From positions 129,552,208-129,616,207 of the forward strand of contig OX328132.1 in the NCBI GenBank assembly GCA_946811695.1: a stretch of 64,000 nucleotides of DNA, read 5' to 3'. The notes under the pieces were generated by a model, which did no database searches, was not told where the DNA came from, and saw nothing but the letters and a program-made list of their open reading frames with translations. The translations under genes and the position numbers were made by a program. This DNA comes from Gonocerus acuteangulatus (Eukaryota; Arthropoda; Insecta; Hemiptera; Coreidae). Positions 22,505 through 33,951 of this stretch are shown one piece after another (the stretch's first letter is position 1; each line of letters opens with the position of its first letter).

Positions 22505-23325
22505 AGAGGTTACCTTGCTCGTGTGTGATACCAAGTGCTATCCAAAGCAAAGAGTAACCGGCTGATGTGTGTTAATTATAGAGATGACCTTGCTCGTGTG
22601 TAATACCAAGTGCTATCCAAGGCAAAGAGTAACCGGCTGATGTGCGGCAACTATAGATGTTACCTTGCTCTTGTGTGATACCAAGTGCTATCCAAAGCAA
22701 AGAGTAACCAGCTGATGTGTGTTAACTATAGAGGTGACCTTGCTGGTGTGTGATACCAAGTGCTATCCAAAGCAAAGAGTAACCAGCTGATGTGTGTTAA
22801 CTATAGAGGTGACCTTGCTGGTGTGTGATACCAAGTGCTATCCAAGGCAAAGAGTAACCGGCTGATGTGCGGCAACTATAGAGGTTACCTTGCTCTTGTG
22901 TGACACCAAGTGCTATCCAAAGCAAAGAGTAACCAGCTGATGTGTGTTAACTATAGAGGTGACCTTGCTGGTGTGTGATACCAAGTGCTATCCAAGGCAA
23001 AGAGTAACCGGCTGATGTGTGTTAACTATAGAGGTGACCTTGCTGGTGTGTGATACCAAGTGCTATCCAAGGCAAAGAGTAACCGGCTGATGTGCAGCTA
23101 CTATAGAGATTACCTTGCTCGTGTGTAATACCAAGTGCTATCCAAGGCAAAGAGTAACCGGCTGATGTGCGACAACTATAGAGGTTACCTTGCTCTTGTG
23201 TGATACCAAGTGCTATCCAAAGCAAAGAGTAACCAGCTGATGTGTGTTAACTATAGAGGTGACCTTGCTGGTGTGTGATACCAAGTGCTATCCAAGGCAA
23301 AGAGTAACCGGCTGATGTGCGGCAA
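22505..23325 (+). repeat. 75-bp satellite, right block
   Basis: Continuation of the 75-bp array after the foldback; about eleven more units, with aacc(g/a)gctgatg variants in a regular order. Confidence 0.95.
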
Positions 23326-24884
23326 TGCTATACACCTCTCCCCACTCCCTAGTGTCCAGTAGCGTGTTTCAGCAAATATTTCTTCTAGTCTTGTCTAAGA
23401 ACACAATAGTTGATTGATATAAAGTAATTATTCCTTAAGAATATTTTTTTGGTTCGGAAATATGGACTGTCTTCATTACCTGTGTCCAGAACAGACTTGA
23501 TTATGACTGGACGAGTCAGGGAAAACCCTTGTAGGAGTGACGATTGTGCAAATATGGAAGCGGCCGACAAACCTGGGCCCAAGGAATTATTGAAGAAACT
23601 ATAATTAGTATTCTGAGGAGTGTATGTAGATTAGTGTGGGCTTGCCAGGTTCCTTCAAAGGCGGAGAATGAAGAGGATTTTTAAATAAAAGCAGAGGAAC
23701 TTCACTGCCCTAGATGTAGAAGAAGATCTCAGCTCGGATGGACCTATATTGGGACTCGTGGTGTTAGCATTACTGTACATTCCCTCCATACGGTACTGGA
23801 CTCCTGAAATATCACTCATGATGAATATGGAAAGGCAGTCCCGCATATTTGGGAGCTCGGAACTTAACGTCTTATTTTCAGACTTTATTGATATAGTCTA
23901 GAAATTGGTTCTACCCGATTTTGAGTGGCTCAATACTATCGAAAGTATATCTGAAAGCCCAGGGACACAAAAGCTATAAGATTATTCTTGTAGGGGGAAA
24001 GAATCGGCCCAAAACCCTTTCCGAATTAACGAATAAAAACAATATCTGATCGGGAGGCTCTGTTTCAATTCATCTGGAAAGTATACATCCTTCGTTTATA
24101 CTTCTATTCTATGTATTTTCCTTTTGAACCGTGTACATTCTACGAAACGAGCATTAGTTCCCAATGATAAACCCGAAACGTCCTCCTTTTTTTTTTTTAA
24201 ACTCTTTCAAAATCGCTTTAAGTTTATCCCTGTCTTTGCTTCCATTTGCACACTTGGTCGAGCAGATATTCAGCTGTGGAATAAAAAGCTTTTATTTGTA
24301 GATTAGTGGGGAGTGGAAAAAAGGCCAAAGAGACAGGCTTTCATCTACAGACAGGCCTTCATAAAGAGCAAGATCCTCTCTTCAATATCGCCTTACATCC
24401 ACCTTAAAACCAATTTTAGAATATTTAATTCCAGCAACAAATAGGTGGACAGTCATATTTCCTCATCAAGACGTTTGTTCTAATCTTCTTTTTGAAGTGT
24501 TTCAAGTATTGAGTGTGTTGGTCCCCTTTATTGACGAATAGGGAACGGGCGTTATTTTATTTACATATTTTTTTCTGATTCTTAAATCTTAATTGTTTAT
24601 GGAATTCTGCACATTTTAAGTGATTTTAAAGGATTTAAACACGTTTTTATTTAACATATTTGGTCAAACATTCATATTTTTACATATTCTGCCATAAATA
24701 CATATTTTTGCTACATATTTTGATATTCTTTTTATTTTGTAATTGAAAAAAAAATAAAGGGGAAACCTGGAAAGAAAATAATTCTTTACCCATTGAGTCT
24801 AGATATCTGTGTCTATTCTAGCCATGGTAGCCATGCTTCCCAGGCGCTAATGGTCTAGGAGCAGATGCGTTTTAAAAAAATATA
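23326..24884. other. No gene seen
   Basis: Unique A/T-rich sequence. Short frames (for example 23385-23582 and 24124-24306) show no motif. A gaacggg-containing segment near 24535-24570 resembles the 125-bp array unit downstream. Confidence 0.5.
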
Positions 24885-25140
24885 TCACGAATTATTGTTT
24901 AACGATTGTATTACTCCTTTAATCTGCTCTCTAAAATAAACGAATAAGCGAAAGAATCACGCCGATATAATTTTCCAAATTCGAGATATAAAATAATGAA
25001 TTTTCAACCTATTTTATTTTATTTCTCAGCTCCTATGGCATATTGGACGAAACGCTCGGACACGTGTCGACTATTCTTCCATGTAGAATGAGCAGAAGGA
25101 AAATGTGCCTGATCGGCGACCCCACCGCTGTATACTCATC
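24885..25140 (-). mobile_element. Family C right-arm fragment
   Basis: The segment ttcaacctattttattttat, ttctcagctcctatggcata, gacacgtgtcgacta and accccaccgctgtatactc matches the right arm at 7380-7625. The left arm is absent, so the copy is partial. Confidence 0.7.
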
Positions 25141-25625
25141 TGAAAGGGTTTAACAAGTATAGTGGTGAAAAGTACATAAATTTCTTTATGACATTAAAGG
25201 CACATTAATAGGGAACGGATCTTATTGTATTTATAGATCGGTAACCCCACCGCTGTATACTCATCTGAAAGGGTTTAACAAGTATAGTGATGAGAACTAC
25301 AGAAATATCTTTATGACATTAAAGGCACATTAATAGGGAACGGATCTTATTGTATTTATAGATCGGTAACCCCACCGCTGTATACTCATCTGAAAGGGTT
25401 TAACAAGTATAGTGATGAGAACTACAGAAATATCTTTATGACATTAAAGGCACATTAATAGGGAACGGATCTTATTGTATTTATAGATCGGTAACCCCAC
25501 CGCTGTATACTCATCTGAAAGGGTTTAACAAGTATAGTGATGAGTAGTACAGAAATATCTTTCTGACATTAAAGGCAAATTAATAGGGAACGGATCTAAT
25601 TGTATTTATAGATTTTTTCTGATTC
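25121..25625 (+). repeat. 125-bp tandem array (4 copies)
   Basis: cccaccgctgtatactc starts at 25121, 25246, 25371 and 25496. As in the 6.5 kb array, the repeated unit includes the tip of a family C arm. Confidence 0.93.
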
Positions 25626-25849
25626 TAAAATCGTAATTTTCGTGACCTCACCAGTGTATACTCCCCTTATGAGATGAGAACGGCGTCATTTCACCTTAGA
25701 CAATTTAAAAATTCATTTTGTTACAAAAAATTTTCCAAAATAATGTTCACTGTGGAAATTTTCAACTTCTTTTTCCGCCTTTTAAAATGAGTTCCTAATT
25801 TTTATTTATGCTTTACAGTCCAGGCAACGAATGCCTAAAAACAGCTATA

Positions 25850-26585
25850 GATGGGAACGTTTGAAACACAACTTTTGACTTCGTAACATTGTTTCGGCTA
25901 TTTAGGAGGTGAACATATCAACGGTCCCCACCCGTAGCCTTTGAGCCGGGGGGAGGAAGGGGGGGGGGTTAGCAGATCCCATTTTTCGGGTTTTCACTTA
26001 TATCTCGGTAACCCTGCATCCTAGCGACATGACCATTCTATAAAAAACGAACGCTGATTAAATATGCTACAAGTTTTAATCTATGAAGTGTTTCGAGATA
26101 TCTTTAGTTTTCGAAATATCCGCTCTTGAATGTCTGTCATTTTGGGGAAAAACACACTATTTGATCTTTTTGACCGGATAACCCTTTAACTATGAACCCA
26201 AAACATAAATGCCGCTTATAGGGTCGTAGAGCATTACATTCCCTTCAACATTATATATTACCTTACTATTTTATGTATTTTCCTTCGAACGTTAAAACAG
26301 TTTTAGTTTTCATCGTGATATCTAGCGAAAACTATGGATCTTACAAATTCTCACCATTTCCAGTCAACGTATTGTCCGAAATTTGCGCCATTATGTAAAC
26401 AGAGTGAGTACTGGGCGTACAAATAGCACACAATATATAATTTTGGGCCCGCAGACCAGTTATTTGCACTCAATTAGATAAGATCACAAAGGCTAAGGGC
26501 GGGGACTTTTGATATGTTCACCTCCTAACAAGCCCAAACAAAGTTAGGGAGTCAAAAATTGTGTTCCAAACATTTCCATCTATAA
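25850..26585. mobile_element. Inverted-repeat element, arms about 90 bp
   Basis: The left arm (gaacgtttgaaacacaactt, aggaggtgaacatatcaac, about 25855-25955) is inverted at about 26485-26580 (gatatgttcacctcctaaca, aattgtgttccaaac). No transposase is seen. It interlocks with a second inverted pair at 26025-26250 and 26703-26945. Confidence 0.65.
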
Positions 26586-26950
26586 CTCTTCATTACCTGT
26601 ACTATTAGTCGACAGTTTTCGCCAAATTTTAGATTTCACGATGAACACTGACATTTTTTTAACGTTTGAAGGAAAATATATAAAATAGAGAAGTAATATA
26701 TATTACTGAAGGGAATGCAATGTTCTACAATCCTATAACCAGCATTTATTTTTTGGGTGCATCTTTGAAGAGTTACCTAGTCAAAAAGAGCAAAAAATGT
26801 GCGGCAAAAGTTTTTTTTTTTCCAAAATGACAGACGTTCAAGACTGGATATTTCGAAAACTAAAGATCTCGAAACACTTGATTGAGTACAACTTGTAGCA
26901 AATTTAATCAGTTTTGATTTGTTATAGAATGGCCATGTCGCTAGGACTTT
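26025..26950. repeat. Second inverted pair, interlocked
   Basis: Left segment 26025-26250 (cctagcgacatgaccattct ... attcccttcaac) is inverted at 26703-26945 (gaagggaatgcaatgttcta ... atggccatgtcgctagga), with clear divergence. The right partner lies outside the first element, so the two pairs overlap. Family D sequence (26577-26700) separates them. Confidence 0.65.
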
Positions 26951-27054
26951 TTTTACTACATATTTTCAATTTTTTATTATATATTTCATTATAAATAGTT
27001 AAATATATATTTACATATTTTGAATTTTATTTTACAAGAACATCCGTTCCCTAG

Positions 27055-27066
27055 AGATAGAATATA

Positions 27067-27128
<62 letters not shown>
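27055..27128. repeat. (TA)n microsatellite
   Basis: TA dinucleotides, one TG interruption near 27071. Confidence 0.95.
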
Positions 27129-27131
<3 letters not shown>

Positions 27132-27247
27132 GAGCGGAATGCCTATGTTCTGTGGATTTTTTATGTTTTTGTACAAGGGCAGAGTATGTGGGGAATAATT
27201 GATTAGGATATGGTAAGTTTGTTCTGTGTCGATAATTTAGTTGAACT

Positions 27248-27322
27248 CTGACGAGGGTTTCTGGACGGGGGTTTCTGGACGGGGGTTTCTGGACGGGGGT
27301 TTCTGGACGGGGGTTTCTGGAA
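27248..27322 (+). repeat. 15-bp minisatellite
   Basis: Five copies of ggtttctggacgggg. Fifteen is divisible by three, so a minus-strand frame reads as PETPVQ-type 5-residue repeats. Confidence 0.9.
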
Positions 27323-28180
27323 ATGTTTGAGATGAAGTTCTGCTTTCTTCTTTTTAATCTTATGTATTCCAATGCATTTCTAATATTATATCTTTCCTTG
27401 CCCTAAGGTAAAGGGAAATTATTCTAGACTAATACAAACATCAAACTAACGTGCCTTAAATAAGTCTGTAGAAATAAACTGTTGGATATTGGAGAAGTTG
27501 GCAAATATCTGTGTAATTTAGAAGTAGTTGTTGGTGTAATCAATAATCGAGGGAATATTAATCCGGCTAGGAATTAGCCGAACCTCCCTTAATTACTTGA
27601 AGCTATATTTATGACAATTAGAGTCGAGAAATTGGGCTTTCCAATACAATCCCTGCCCATTTGATTCGGTATATTGTAGGCTCTCTTCCATATCCTAAAC
27701 CTCTCTACATACACAGCCTATATAGAGAATAAAGAAGTCCGATTTGCCGGACCTGCTTCATCATAGTGCATTTTTGTTCTTATCCCTAGTGTCATTTGGA
27801 AAGGTTGGATAAGAAAGGGTTTATGTTTCCAAAGGTCCAACTCCAGTTATATGTCAAAGAAAAGGCACGACAATGCAGAGGAAACTCCTGACACTATCCT
27901 AAGCGGAAATTACTCACCCCGCCTTCTCCACTTACCTTCTCTTTTACATAACTTCTTTTACTAAAATATTGATTTAACTAGTAAATGAAATAATAAAACT
28001 ATCACTAACCAAATAATAACTGAGGCCAACAGCAATAAAAAAAAAAGTTCAAAAGAATGAAACCGACACTTTAGAATATTAAGCGCGATTTATCCAAATG
28101 AGATCGTTCAATCCAAAATGGCGTAAGAACCGTAGGAAATGTATTAAGCGTTCGGATGAATCGCGTTACCAGATAACGAA
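27323..28180. other. Family A left-end fragment in unique sequence
   Basis: At 27735 aagtccgatttgccggacct is followed by tgcttcatcatagtgca and cttatccctagtgtcatttg, a diverged family A left end on the plus strand. The remainder is A/T-rich and unannotated. Confidence 0.5.
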
Positions 28181-28182
28181 CA

Positions 28183-28246
<64 letters not shown>
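28183..28246. repeat. (TA)n microsatellite
   Basis: About 64 bp of TA. Confidence 0.95.
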
Positions 28247-28248
<2 letters not shown>

Positions 28249-28529
28249 AAATAATAATCCCGTACCTGTTACGGTATCTCGTTGTATTTATGCAATATTC
28301 GTCTTGTCCCTTTCAGAACATAAGCGGATATTGGATTCGTATGAATGGCGTGTATGAGCAATGGACTCAAGATTATTATTCCTTCTTCGAATGAGGATTT
28401 CTAGCAATAGGTGCATTGAATGTACTCTCCAGATGGTTCTTTATCAGGATTGATGACAATAGCGTGATTATCACATTGTACTTTTTACATGTGTGATTTA
28501 AATAATTTCAACAATTCATTTTGCTCATT

Positions 28530-29096
28530 CAATAGATCGTCCAGCTTACTGACGATGCGCCTGGCAAACCGTGAATAGATCGTCCAGCTTACTGACGATG
28601 CTCCTGGCAAACCGTGAATAGATCGTCCAGCTTACTGACGATGCTCCTGGCAAACCGTGAATAGATCGTCCAGCTTACTGACGATGCTCCTGGCAAACCG
28701 TGAATAGATCGTCCAGCTTACTGACGATGCTCCTGGCAAACCGTGAATAGATCGTCCAGCTTACAGACGATGCTCCTGGCAAACCGTGAATAGATCGTCC
28801 AGCTTACTGACGATGCTCCTGGCAAACCGTGAATAGATCGTCCAGCTTACTGACGATGCTCCTGGCAAACCGTGAATAGATCGTCCAGCTTACTGACGAT
28901 GCGCCTGGCAAACCGTGAATAGATCGCCCAGCTTACTGACGATGCGCCTGGCAAACCGTGAATAGATCGTCCAGCTTACTGACGATGCGCCTGGCAAACC
29001 GTGAATAGATCGTCCAGCTTACTGATGATGCGCCTGGCAAACCGTGAATAGATCGTCCAGCTTACTGAGGATGCGCCTGGCAAACCGCGAATAAAG
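28530..29096 (+). repeat. 43-bp minisatellite (13 copies)
   Basis: The unit gtgaatagatcgtccagctt with actgacgatgctcctggcaaacc starts at 28571 and 28614. Copies are nearly identical; gctcc/gcgcc is the main variant and groups at the array ends. Confidence 0.96.
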
Positions 29097-29235
29097 GTTA
29101 ATGTAGCCCCAACCCGCATCCACGTGATTGGTGAGCGTTTTCGGAGTCCTCACCTCCCATAAAGTAAATTTGTAAAAATCGATGTGGTTCGTTTGGCATT
29201 GGCAGCAATGATCCCGTCGAATGAAACTACATTTT

Positions 29236-30117
29236 AACTACATGGGTGAAGATATCTCCTCGCTGAGAAGGACAAGGGGGAAGGGACAGAAGATACATGG
29301 GTGAAGATATCTCCTCGCTGAGAAGGACAAGGGGGAAGGGACAGAAGATACATGGGTGAAGATATCTCCTCGCTGAGAAGGACAAGGGGGAAGGGACAGA
29401 AGATACATGGGTGAAGATATCTCCTCGCTGAGAAGGACAAGGGGGAAGGGACAGAAGATACATGGGTGAAGATATCTCCTCGCTGAGAAGGACAAGGGGG
29501 AAGGGACAGAAGATACATGGGTGAAGATATCTCCTCGCTGAGAAGGACAAGGGGGAAGGGACAGAAGATACATGGGTGAAGATATCTCCTCGCTGAGAAG
29601 GACAAGGGGGAAGGGACAGAAGATACATGGGTGAAGATATCTCCTCGCTGAGAAGGACAAGGGGGAAGGGACAGAAGATACATGGGTGAAGATATCTCCT
29701 CGCTGAGAAGGACAAGGGGGAAGGGACAGAAGATACATGGGTGAAGATATCTCCTCGCTGAGAAGGACAAGGGGGAAGGGACAGAAGATACATGGGTGAA
29801 GATATCTCCTCGCTGAGAAGGACAAGGGGGAAGGGACAGAAGATACATGGGTGAAGATATCTCCTCGCTGAGAAGGACAAGGGGGAAGGGACAGAAGATA
29901 CATGGGTGAAGATATCTCCTCGCTGAGAAGGACAAGGGGGAAGGGACAGAAGATACATGGGTGAAGATATCTCCTCGCTGAGAAGGACAAGGGGGAAGGG
30001 ACAGAAGATACATGGGTGAAGATATCTCCTCGCTGAGAAGGACAAGGGGGAAGGGACAGAAGATACATGGGTGAAGATATCTCCTCGCTGAGAAGGACAA
30101 GGGGGAAGGGACAGAAG
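29236..30117 (-). repeat. 55-bp satellite, 16 apparently identical copies
   Basis: The unit agatacatgggtgaagatat, ctcctcgctgagaaggacaa and gggggaagggacaga repeats every 55 bp with no difference I can find. Since 55 is not divisible by three, all three minus frames stay open for about 275 codons with the same repeating peptide. That is a mechanical consequence of the array and is not evidence of a protein. Confidence 0.97.
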
Positions 30118-30523
30118 AAGCAGGTTATTAATACACTTTAAGTTAATTTATCTATTGATACATTGAATATATTCAATACGTAGAAACTGGTTATGTTGGT
30201 AAATGTAAGGCGTATATTGGAAACTTTAATGCATTTCTCACCAATATGGTCCCTATGCAATTTTCGATCTAGCAAACTCATACTATCTCCTCAACATGTT
30301 TCATGCGTTAACCTCAAAGTGCACAATGTTTTCTTATTCCACATTCTCGGCGAGTGGGAGGCTTCCCTTGATTACAGTTGCAAATTTTCCTGAATAATCG
30401 TGTTTTATACGTGAAATAATTTCCTGGAAGTTATTCTACTCGAGTTTTCCGTCAAATATTTTTTTGGTAGATCCTCGACTCGATTACATCTAAAAAAATC
30501 TCTCCAAATCCTCTTACCGGAGG
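30118..30523. other. No gene seen
   Basis: Unique A/T-rich linker between two arrays. Confidence 0.5.
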
Positions 30524-31279
30524 ATGAACGGTAACACGGAGAGGGCTGCTCAAAATGTCGACTGCAATGGGAGAAGAAAAGGGAACCGGTGGATGAATGG
30601 TAAAGCGGAGAGGGCTGTTCAGACCGGTGACCGGAATGGAAAAAGAAAAGGGAACCCGTGGATGAATGGTAAAGCGGAGAGGGTTGTTCAAAACGTCGAC
30701 TGCAATGGAAGAAGAAAAGGGAACCGGTGGATGATTGGTAAAGCGGAGAGGGTTGTTCAGAACGGTGACTGGAATGGAAGAAGAAAAGGGAACCGGTGGA
30801 TGAATGGTAAAGCGGAGAGGGTTGTTCAAAACGTCGACTGCAATGGAAGAAGAAAAGGGAACCGGTGGATGATTGGTAAAGCGGAGAGGGTTGTTCAGAA
30901 CGGTGACTGGAATGGAAGAAGAAAAGGGAACCGGTGGATGAATGGTAATGCGGAGAGGGTTGTTCAAAACGTCGACTGCAATGGAAGAAGAAAAGGGAAC
31001 CGGTGGATGATTGGTAAAGCGGAGAGGGTTGTTCAGAACGGTGACTGGAATGGAAGAAGAAAAGGGAACCGGTGGATGAATGGTAAAGCGGAGAGGGTTG
31101 TTAAAAACGTCGGCTGCAATGGGAGAAGAAAAGGGAACCGGTGGAGGAGCGGTAAAGTGGAGCTGGCTGTTCCGAACGAGGACTGCAATGCAAGAAGAAA
31201 AGGGAACCGGTGGAAGAGGGAATTAAATGAGTTAGTAAATCGAAAGGAACCGCTTGAACCGTTTACGAAAAATATTTGA
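30524..31279 (+). repeat. 69-bp satellite with an in-frame open reading frame
   Basis: Units of 69 bp (23 codons) start gatgaatgg or gatgattgg (for example 30661 and 30730). Two unit types alternate, with cgtcgactgcaatgg versus ggtgactggaatgg, giving a 138-bp dimer. Because 69 is a multiple of three, one plus frame of 251 codons runs from ATG at 30524 to the stop at 31279. It encodes a very basic 23-residue repeat (core NGRRKGNRWMNGKAERVVQN). The frame continues past the array into a unique tail, then stops. No signal peptide, no splice signal and no homology is seen. An array by-product is more likely than a gene, though the frame is conserved across units. Confidence 0.6.
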
Positions 31280-31665
31280 CCGGGAAGACTATGGGGAGTA
31301 GCTATCAAACACTATCCACTTCCTCTCTAGGAAAGTGTGGAAGATTAGTACTTAGGGATGACAGGGAAAGGTAAAGCAGAAACCACATGCTTTTTATTGC
31401 TACACCAATCCGGATCTGAGGAGTTGGATGAAATAGGGCGGGCTGAGCCAGACCTGATTGCATGCTTCGACAGCCCAGCTCCCAGCGTTATTACTTCCTA
31501 AGCAAACCCTTCGCTCTTCAACTCAAAGTCCTACAGAAACCTTTTCTATCCTCCCAACTCACCATCACTCCTTCTACCAACTCACTTCAATCAATATAAC
31601 CTTTGTTTCATTAATTCGCAAATAAGCTCTTCTTTAAGTTCGGCTTTTGTTTCTTCTCACGAAGA
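31280..31665. other. Pyrimidine-rich segment, no gene
   Basis: A C/T-rich stretch at 31480-31640 has an LTR-like look, but there is no primer-binding site or matching second copy in the window. Confidence 0.35.
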
Positions 31666-31666
31666 G

Positions 31667-32460
31667 AGCTTTTAGCGCGGTTCCTCCCGCTTATAAGGTT
31701 AATCTCATGAAACAATCCGGAAGTGCCGACTAGAAAATTTTGCGTTTCGGAAACCCTAGAGACCGAAAATTACGGTGGTTCAAATTTGTGTGTGTATATA
31801 TATATATTTGTCTGTTCGCTCTCTAGGTCCCAGACGAATGGTCCGATTTTGATGAAATTTGGTACAAAAATCTTTCGACTAAATTATAAGGTCAAGTTCG
31901 TTAACCAACAGAATCCGCCCACCGGAACATGGTGTTTGGAGCGAATGTCGCGCGAAAAAAATCGTTCCGCTTACTTCATATGCACGCAAGTATTCGTTTT
32001 ATAGGCTTCTTGGCCTAGGAAAACGAATGAAACCATTTTTAAGGCGATAGCTTTAACCGTTTTCGAGAAAATTGGAAACATAGTTGTTGCATAACGTTTT
32101 TGGTTTGGGTACTTAAAATCTTGGGATTCAGTTGAAACATTTTCTGCATGTTTGAATTTCATCAAAACTATCATTTTTGAAATTTTGGTTACGTTTGGAA
32201 CCAAAGGAAGGGTTAGAATAAAATATTTTATTAACAGACATGAAAAGTTTTGGGAACTTCGTATACTTTCATTAATATATCGAAAACGGATGAGAATCTA
32301 GGTAAGCGGAAGGTTACCATTAGAAAGGTCTACATAAAAGATTCTGAAGAAAGTTTTGATTAAGCGATGTCAATCGGAGAAATAAGTGCATAAAACTTTC
32401 GTTTATTTGAACTGTTCTTTTTGTCTGTTTTTATTTCTTGTTATTTTATTATTGCTTCTA
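31667..32460 (+). mobile_element. Family B element, copy 1
   Basis: Starts with cttttagcgcggttcctccc, then caatccggaagtgccgacta, ggttcaaatttg, a short TA tract, tttgtctgttcgc and tggtccgattttgatgaaat. The body has repeated ggttaccatt and gatgtcaatcggagaaataa segments. There is no transposase; frames are short. Confidence 0.65.
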
Positions 32461-33951
32461 GTAGGAGTAAAACAAGATAAAAAAATGGGAAAGATATTTA
32501 TAATTTTTCACGAAAGAACGAAACAAACTAATAATTGTATCTATTCCTCTCTTTTTTTATCTCTGTTTACCTTCGTTTTTAATTGTTTTGTTTTTTTCCT
32601 CGGTTTGCCTTACTTTTTAATATCTTGCTGTTATTTTGATTGCATTTTTTTCAATAAAACATGACAATTAATTGAGCAGCGTGTTTGTATTTTGAATTGA
32701 CTTTGAGAGTCTTGCTTTAGATTGAGGAATTTCCCCTTCTAACCTGTGGGTGTTAACAGTTTTCATGAAATAAAAAAAAATTTGTAGTTCTATTTTAAGC
32801 TTTCCAAATGACACTATGGATGAGAACGGATACGTCTTAAGATGACGCAGTTCCTGCTGAAAGACAATGTTTACACTTTGTGTAGGGTCAGACATCTGCC
32901 GGGTTGAGGTACTAGGCAGGCTTCAGGTAGGCTTTTATAGCACTTCATAAATCAAGATGCATCCTAGGAGAGCTGACAAATATTTTGCCTGTAGGAAGAC
33001 ATGCAGCCAAATGCTATAGTAGAAATATAATTATATTTTGTGGTTGTATGTGGCGTAGTTCATTAAAAAATAACACTACTTTCTCATTTTCTTGTACAAT
33101 TTTATTTTGTTTAATTGCATTTAACAGTAAAATCAGTAGTTAAGTGTTTTTCATTGCATTTAACACTAAAATGGATATGTTAGTAAGGCAAGTTAAGTCA
33201 ATTAGAAACATATTCGTAGTAGAGTCTTCGTAGAGCGAAACTTGGGACGGCGGAAAGAGTAATTTCCTTAGAATAGTTTCTTGTGCCTTGCCGACAATCT
33301 TGCTTTTCTTTGGAATATGTGTTTACATTAAGAATGATCTAAACAAAGTAATAACTGTTTCTATTCTAAGTATACAAAATGACACTAGGGATATGAATGG
33401 AACCGCGCTAAGATGATGCAGTTCCTGCAAGTCGGACTTTTTTTATTTTAGGGCATTGAAAAATCCCTGCCAATCTGTACTTACTGTATTGAACAAATAT
33501 GGTTCCATCTAATAGGGATGGCCATATATGCCTCTCTGAGAGATCGTACTAATTTCTGAGCCCCTTCTCAACCTTGCACAGGAAGAGGATTTAAGTGAGA
33601 CATATATGTCCCTCTGTGCGTTAAAGGGTTAATACAATATTTTTTGGGATAAAGAAACGAAAAATAGGAATTAACTGTTCTAAAGTTTAACTAAGTATGA
33701 ATGAAATGTGGAAAGATCAAGAAGGAAGACTCATCCATCAATGAGGTAGCACGTTCCGCCAATTACTCCAATATCCTTCATAGGACTGGGAGGCGAAGCG
33801 GAAACAGGTCTAAGCTAACTTCAACTTGAGGACTGACAGCTTAGGCTCTTGTTAGGTCTTGGCTAAAGTTTCAAGCTCGAAAATTAAGTTAAAACAATCA
33901 GGGCGAAAGAGCTGGAGGGGTGTAGGAGCAAATTGACGGAGGGAAAACGCT
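32461..33951. other. Family A right-end fragments in T-rich sequence
   Basis: Two right ends occur on the plus strand: 32805-32862 (aatgacactatggatgagaa, gatgacgcagttcctgc) and 33385-33435 (aatgacactagggatatgaa, cgcgctaagatgatgcagtt, caagtcggactttttt). No left ends are nearby. Otherwise no gene is seen. Confidence 0.55.

Noticed and set aside
28530..29096. Regular repeats resembling a CRISPR array
   Set aside because: Units are contiguous 43-mers with no unique spacers, and the context is eukaryotic.
29227..30100. Three minus-strand frames of about 275 codons with a repeated peptide
   Set aside because: A 55-bp repeat without a stop in any phase keeps all three frames open with the same peptide. 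There is no independent start, splice or composition evidence.
31430..31665. LTR of a retrotransposon
   Set aside because: Pyrimidine-rich composition only; no primer-binding site, no second copy in the window.
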